Below are positions 61,938-64,000 of a stretch of DNA of 64,000 nucleotides, piece after piece. This stretch comes from Streptomyces albofaciens JCM 4342 (lineage in GTDB: Bacteria; Actinomycetota; Actinomycetes; Streptomycetales; Streptomycetaceae): contig NZ_PDCM01000001.1 in NCBI RefSeq assembly GCF_008634025.1, positions 1,416,001 through 1,480,000 on the forward strand. Reading direction: 5' to 3'. The notes under the pieces are model-generated. The model saw only the letters and a list, made by a program, of their open reading frames with translations. It was not told where the DNA came from and made no database searches. Made by a program: the position numbers and the translations under genes. Within the stretch, counting starts at the first letter, position 1. Each line of letters starts with the position of its first letter.

Positions 61938-63134
61938 ATGACACCAGGCGGACGGCGCGGAGGCGGCCGGCCCACGCTCGAAGAGGTCGCCGCGCGCGCG
62001 GGCGTCGGCCGCGGCACGGCCTCCCGCGTGATCAACGGCTCGCCCCGGGTCAGCGAACGCACCCGCACCCTGGTGCAGCAGGCCGTCGCCGACCTCGGCT
62101 ACGTACCCGACCGCGCCGCCCGCGCCCTGGCGGGCCGCCGCGCCGACACGGTCGCCCTGGTCGTCCCGGAGGCCGAGACCCGGCTCTTCGCCGAACCGTA
62201 CTTCTCCGGCATCATCCGCGGCGTCAGCGCCGGACTCGCGGACCACGACATGCAATTGCTGCTGACTCTCATCCGTACGTCCAAGGAGCGGCGCCGCTTC
62301 GCCGACTACCTCGCGGCGCACCGCGTGGACGGCGTGCTCCTGGTCTCGGTGCACGGCGATGACCCGCTGCCCGACCTGCTGGAACGGATGGCGATCCCGA
62401 CCGTCCTCAGCGGCCGCCGCTCGGCCGGGGAAACGGTCCCGTTCGTGGATTCCGACAACACCGGCGGCGCCCAGAGCGCGCTGGAGCACCTCATCGGCCG
62501 CGGCCGGCGCCAGGTCGCCACCATCGCCGGGCCACCAGACATGTACGCGGCCCACTGCCGCCTCGACGGCTACCGTCGGGCCGTACGCGCCGCCGGCCAC
62601 CCCGAGGATGCCGCGCTCGTCGCGCACGGCGACTTCACCGAGGAGGGCGGACGGCGCGCCATGCGCGAACTCCTCGCCCGCCGCCCCGCGCTGGACGCCG
62701 TCTTCTGCGCCTCCGACGTGATGGCCGCCGGCGCCCGGCAGGAGCTGCGCGCGGCGGGCCGCCGCATCCCGGACGACGTGGCCCTGGTCGGCTTCGACGA
62801 CTCCGCCATCGCCCGCCACATGGACCCCGCGCTGACCAGCGTGCGCCAGCCGATCGAGGAGATGGGGCGGGCGATGGCACGGCTGCTGATGGCGCAGATC
62901 ACCGGGGGCGCGGGCACCGAGACCATCGAGGGCACCGGCGGCCGGAGCATCAGCAGCGGGAGCGCGAACAGTCGGAGCGCGAGCAGCGGGAGCACGAGTA
63001 GACGGAGCACGAGTAGACGGAGCACGAGCAGTGAGAGCGCGAGCGGTGGCGTACCGGGCCCGCGCGCCGCGGCGCCCCCGTCCGGCGCCCATCTGGTGCT
63101 CCCCACGGAGCTGGTGCGCCGGGCGTCGTCATAG
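61938..63134 (+). CDS. cebR: LacI-family repressor CebR, with a Ser/Arg-rich insertion
   Basis: 398 residues from ATG 61938 behind GGGGGAGG. The LacI helix-turn-helix reads LEEVAARAGVGRGTASRVI, with NGSPRVS and RTLVQQAVADLGYVPDRAAR as hinge; the sensor domain has LVVPEAETRLFAEPYFSGI, ALDAVFCASDVMAAG and VGFDDSAIARHMDPALTSV. After residue 335 comes a repeated Ser/Arg/Gly segment of about 40 residues, then the final strand LVLPTELVRRAS. The insertion is not typical for CebR. It controls cebEFG, bglC and cellulases, and probably itself. Confidence 0.92.
   Translation: MTPGGRRGGGRPTLEEVAARAGVGRGTASRVINGSPRVSERTRTLVQQAVADLGYVPDRAARALAGRRADTVALVVPEAETRLFAEPYFSGIIRGVSAGLADHDMQLLLTLIRTSKERRRFADYLAAHRVDGVLLVSVHGDDPLPDLLERMAIPTVLSGRRSAGETVPFVDSDNTGGAQSALEHLIGRGRRQVATIAGPPDMYAAHCRLDGYRRAVRAAGHPEDAALVAHGDFTEEGGRRAMRELLARRPALDAVFCASDVMAAGARQELRAAGRRIPDDVALVGFDDSAIARHMDPALTSVRQPIEEMGRAMARLLMAQITGGAGTETIEGTGGRSISSGSANSRSASSGSTSRRSTSRRSTSSESASGGVPGPRAAAPPSGAHLVLPTELVRRASS
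62941..63048 (+). repeat. 15-base tandem repeat inside cebR
   Basis: Imperfect repeats of GACGGAGCACGAGTA and the related GTCGGAGCGCGAGCA encode SRSASSGSTS and RRSTS units. The two most regular copies are at 63001-63030. Confidence 0.85.
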
Positions 63135-63135
63135 A

Positions 63136-63192
63136 GGCGGCGCAGGGCGGGGCGCCCGCGTACGGTCTCGTACGTACCCGCCCCGCGCCGCC
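63136..63192. terminator. Bidirectional terminator between cebR and the GH6 cellulase gene
   Basis: A 16-base arm (63136-63151) pairs with 63177-63192 with one mismatch; the loop contains a smaller CGTACG hairpin. It lies between convergent genes. Confidence 0.8.
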
Positions 63193-63198
63193 CGGCTC

Positions 63199-64000
63199 CT
63201 ACAGCGCCGGATACGCGTTCTTCAGCAGCTCGCGGAACTGCGCCGGGAACCAGTGCCCGGACAGCGGCGCGTCGGGCAGCGCCCCCGAGCGGTGGTAGTT
63301 GTTGCGCGGATTGCCCTCATACGTCGGGTCGCACATCCGGTCGAAGCCCTTGCCCTCGTTGTTCGGGATCGCCGTGCTCGACCCGTCCGACTGGCCCGGC
63401 GGCTTCATCCACACGTACGCGTCGATCCCCGCCGCCGGCGCCGTCTTCGGGCGCTCGCCCAGCCCGGCCCCGGCCTGGTTGCACCAGTTGCCGACGTGCA
63501 GACGGCGGTCGTACCGGCCCCCGTCCACATACGCGTCCACGCTCGTGCGCGGCCCGGGACCGGCGGGCCGCGCGCTGCCGCCCCAGCCGTTGCGCGAGGT
63601 GTCGATCAGCATCCCCACGTCCGGGCGGAACCCGGCCCGCACCGCCTCCTGCCGGAACGCCTGGGCGAACGACAGCTCGTCGGTGTAGCGGTTCCAGTCC
63701 ACCCACTTCGACTCCCGCACCGACCGGCCCGCCACGTTGTCCCCGATCGCGAAGTTCTCCTCCTTCAAGGCGCTGTAGTTGGCGGTGTTGGTGATGAACC
63801 CGTGCACCTTGTCGACCGTGCTGCCCTCGGCCGTGGCCGCCTGGTGCAGCAGCCGCGCGGAGGCGCCGAAGTTGTCGTCCCAGCCGATCCAGCCGTGGTG
63901 CCCGGCGTCCACGTAGTTGTAGACGTTGGGCACCGCGCCCAGCTTGTTGAGCGCGTAGCCGACGCCCTTGACGTAGTTGCCGTTGGCGAGCATGGCGTTG
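63199..64000 (-). CDS. GH6 cellulase (cellobiohydrolase type), C-terminal part
   Basis: About 267 residues are present; the frame stays open through the window edge at 64000, so start, signal peptide and any binding module are outside. GH6 features: YVDAGHHGWIGWDDNFGASA, VHGFITNTANYSALKEEN, GMLIDTSRNGWGGSARP and IDAYVWMKPPGQSDGSS, followed by CDPTYEGNP and HWFPAQFRELLKNAYPAL. The longer loops and the CDP ending resemble large secreted exo-acting GH6 enzymes rather than the short CslZ at 10808. Placement beside cebR fits export of a cellulase whose products CebEFG imports. Confidence 0.9.
   Translation of the reverse strand, partial: NAMLANGNYVKGVGYALNKLGAVPNVYNYVDAGHHGWIGWDDNFGASARLLHQAATAEGSTVDKVHGFITNTANYSALKEENFAIGDNVAGRSVRESKWVDWNRYTDELSFAQAFRQEAVRAGFRPDVGMLIDTSRNGWGGSARPAGPGPRTSVDAYVDGGRYDRRLHVGNWCNQAGAGLGERPKTAPAAGIDAYVWMKPPGQSDGSSTAIPNNEGKGFDRMCDPTYEGNPRNNYHRSGALPDAPLSGHWFPAQFRELLKNAYPAL

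Noticed and set aside
58217..62362. 1381-residue plus-strand ORF over the ceb genes
   Set aside because: It is the antisense shadow of bglC, cebG, cebF and cebE, which have full family motifs and biased codon use on the minus strand; the ORF is Arg/Gly/His-rich with no domain.

Overview
The window is very GC-rich (third codon positions almost all G/C) with dense genes and frequent 4-nt start/stop overlaps. It holds LAXTG and class F sortase proteins, cslA-glxA, DasR-type operators and a cebR-cebEFG-bglC locus. Together these point to the chromosome of a Streptomyces or a very close relative. The gene content is that of the conserved chromosome arm that in S. coelicolor carries ceb (about SCO2794-2798) and cslA/glxA (about SCO2836-2837). 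No phage, transposase, CRISPR or rRNA is visible. All coordinates are from reading the sequence; family names come from recognition of motifs, not from searches.

Left part (1-10.5 kb): the end of a ROK protein, a tiny LAXTG cell-wall protein, then a GntR/HutC regulator followed by a tightly coupled phosphonate operon (FAD oxidoreductase, phosphonatase-like HAD, and an ABC importer of the 2-aminoethylphosphonate type). The transaminase PhnW is absent, which suggests oxidative entry into the pathway. A NagD-like HAD, and a secreted protein overlapping a class F sortase, follow.

Glycan section (10.5-24.7 kb): convergent cslZ (GH6 lipoprotein) and glxA-cslA (copper radical oxidase plus cellulose-synthase-like enzyme for the hyphal-tip glycan), a FadR regulator, and the first of three identical tRNA-Lys(CTT) genes. 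Then comes an operon of two secreted peptidoglycan hydrolase-like proteins around an SPFH protein with a collagen-like stretch, and a protein I read as a divergent indoleamine-2,3-dioxygenase fold with its heme histidine replaced. Two tandem LPMO genes have near-perfect DasR (dre) operators.

Catabolic section (24.7-35.4 kb): IclR regulator, ehuABCD-type importer, DUF3830-like protein, amidase, D-2-hydroxyacid dehydrogenase, two EutA/maleate-isomerase-like proteins and an LLM flavin enzyme. It looks like an uptake-and-breakdown cluster that differs from the classical ectoine (eut) set.

Middle to right (35.5-56.7 kb): a PAS-GGDEF-EAL c-di-GMP protein, an M6-type protease, a PrimPol-like protein, a Zn-ribbon protein, and a three-gene operon of a RecB/AddB-type Fe-S nuclease, an unknown protein and an SF1 helicase. 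The last is the best candidate here for an undescribed DNA-processing or defence system. PAP2 phosphatase, histidine phosphatase, a TPR regulator, a spermidine-synthase-like protein, a two-component system and a GH18 chitinase follow.

Right end (56.8-64 kb): bglC, cebG, cebF and cebE, with cebR divergent across a perfect CebR box. The cluster imports and hydrolyses cello-oligosaccharides, and a GH6 cellulase that runs off the window is convergent with cebR.
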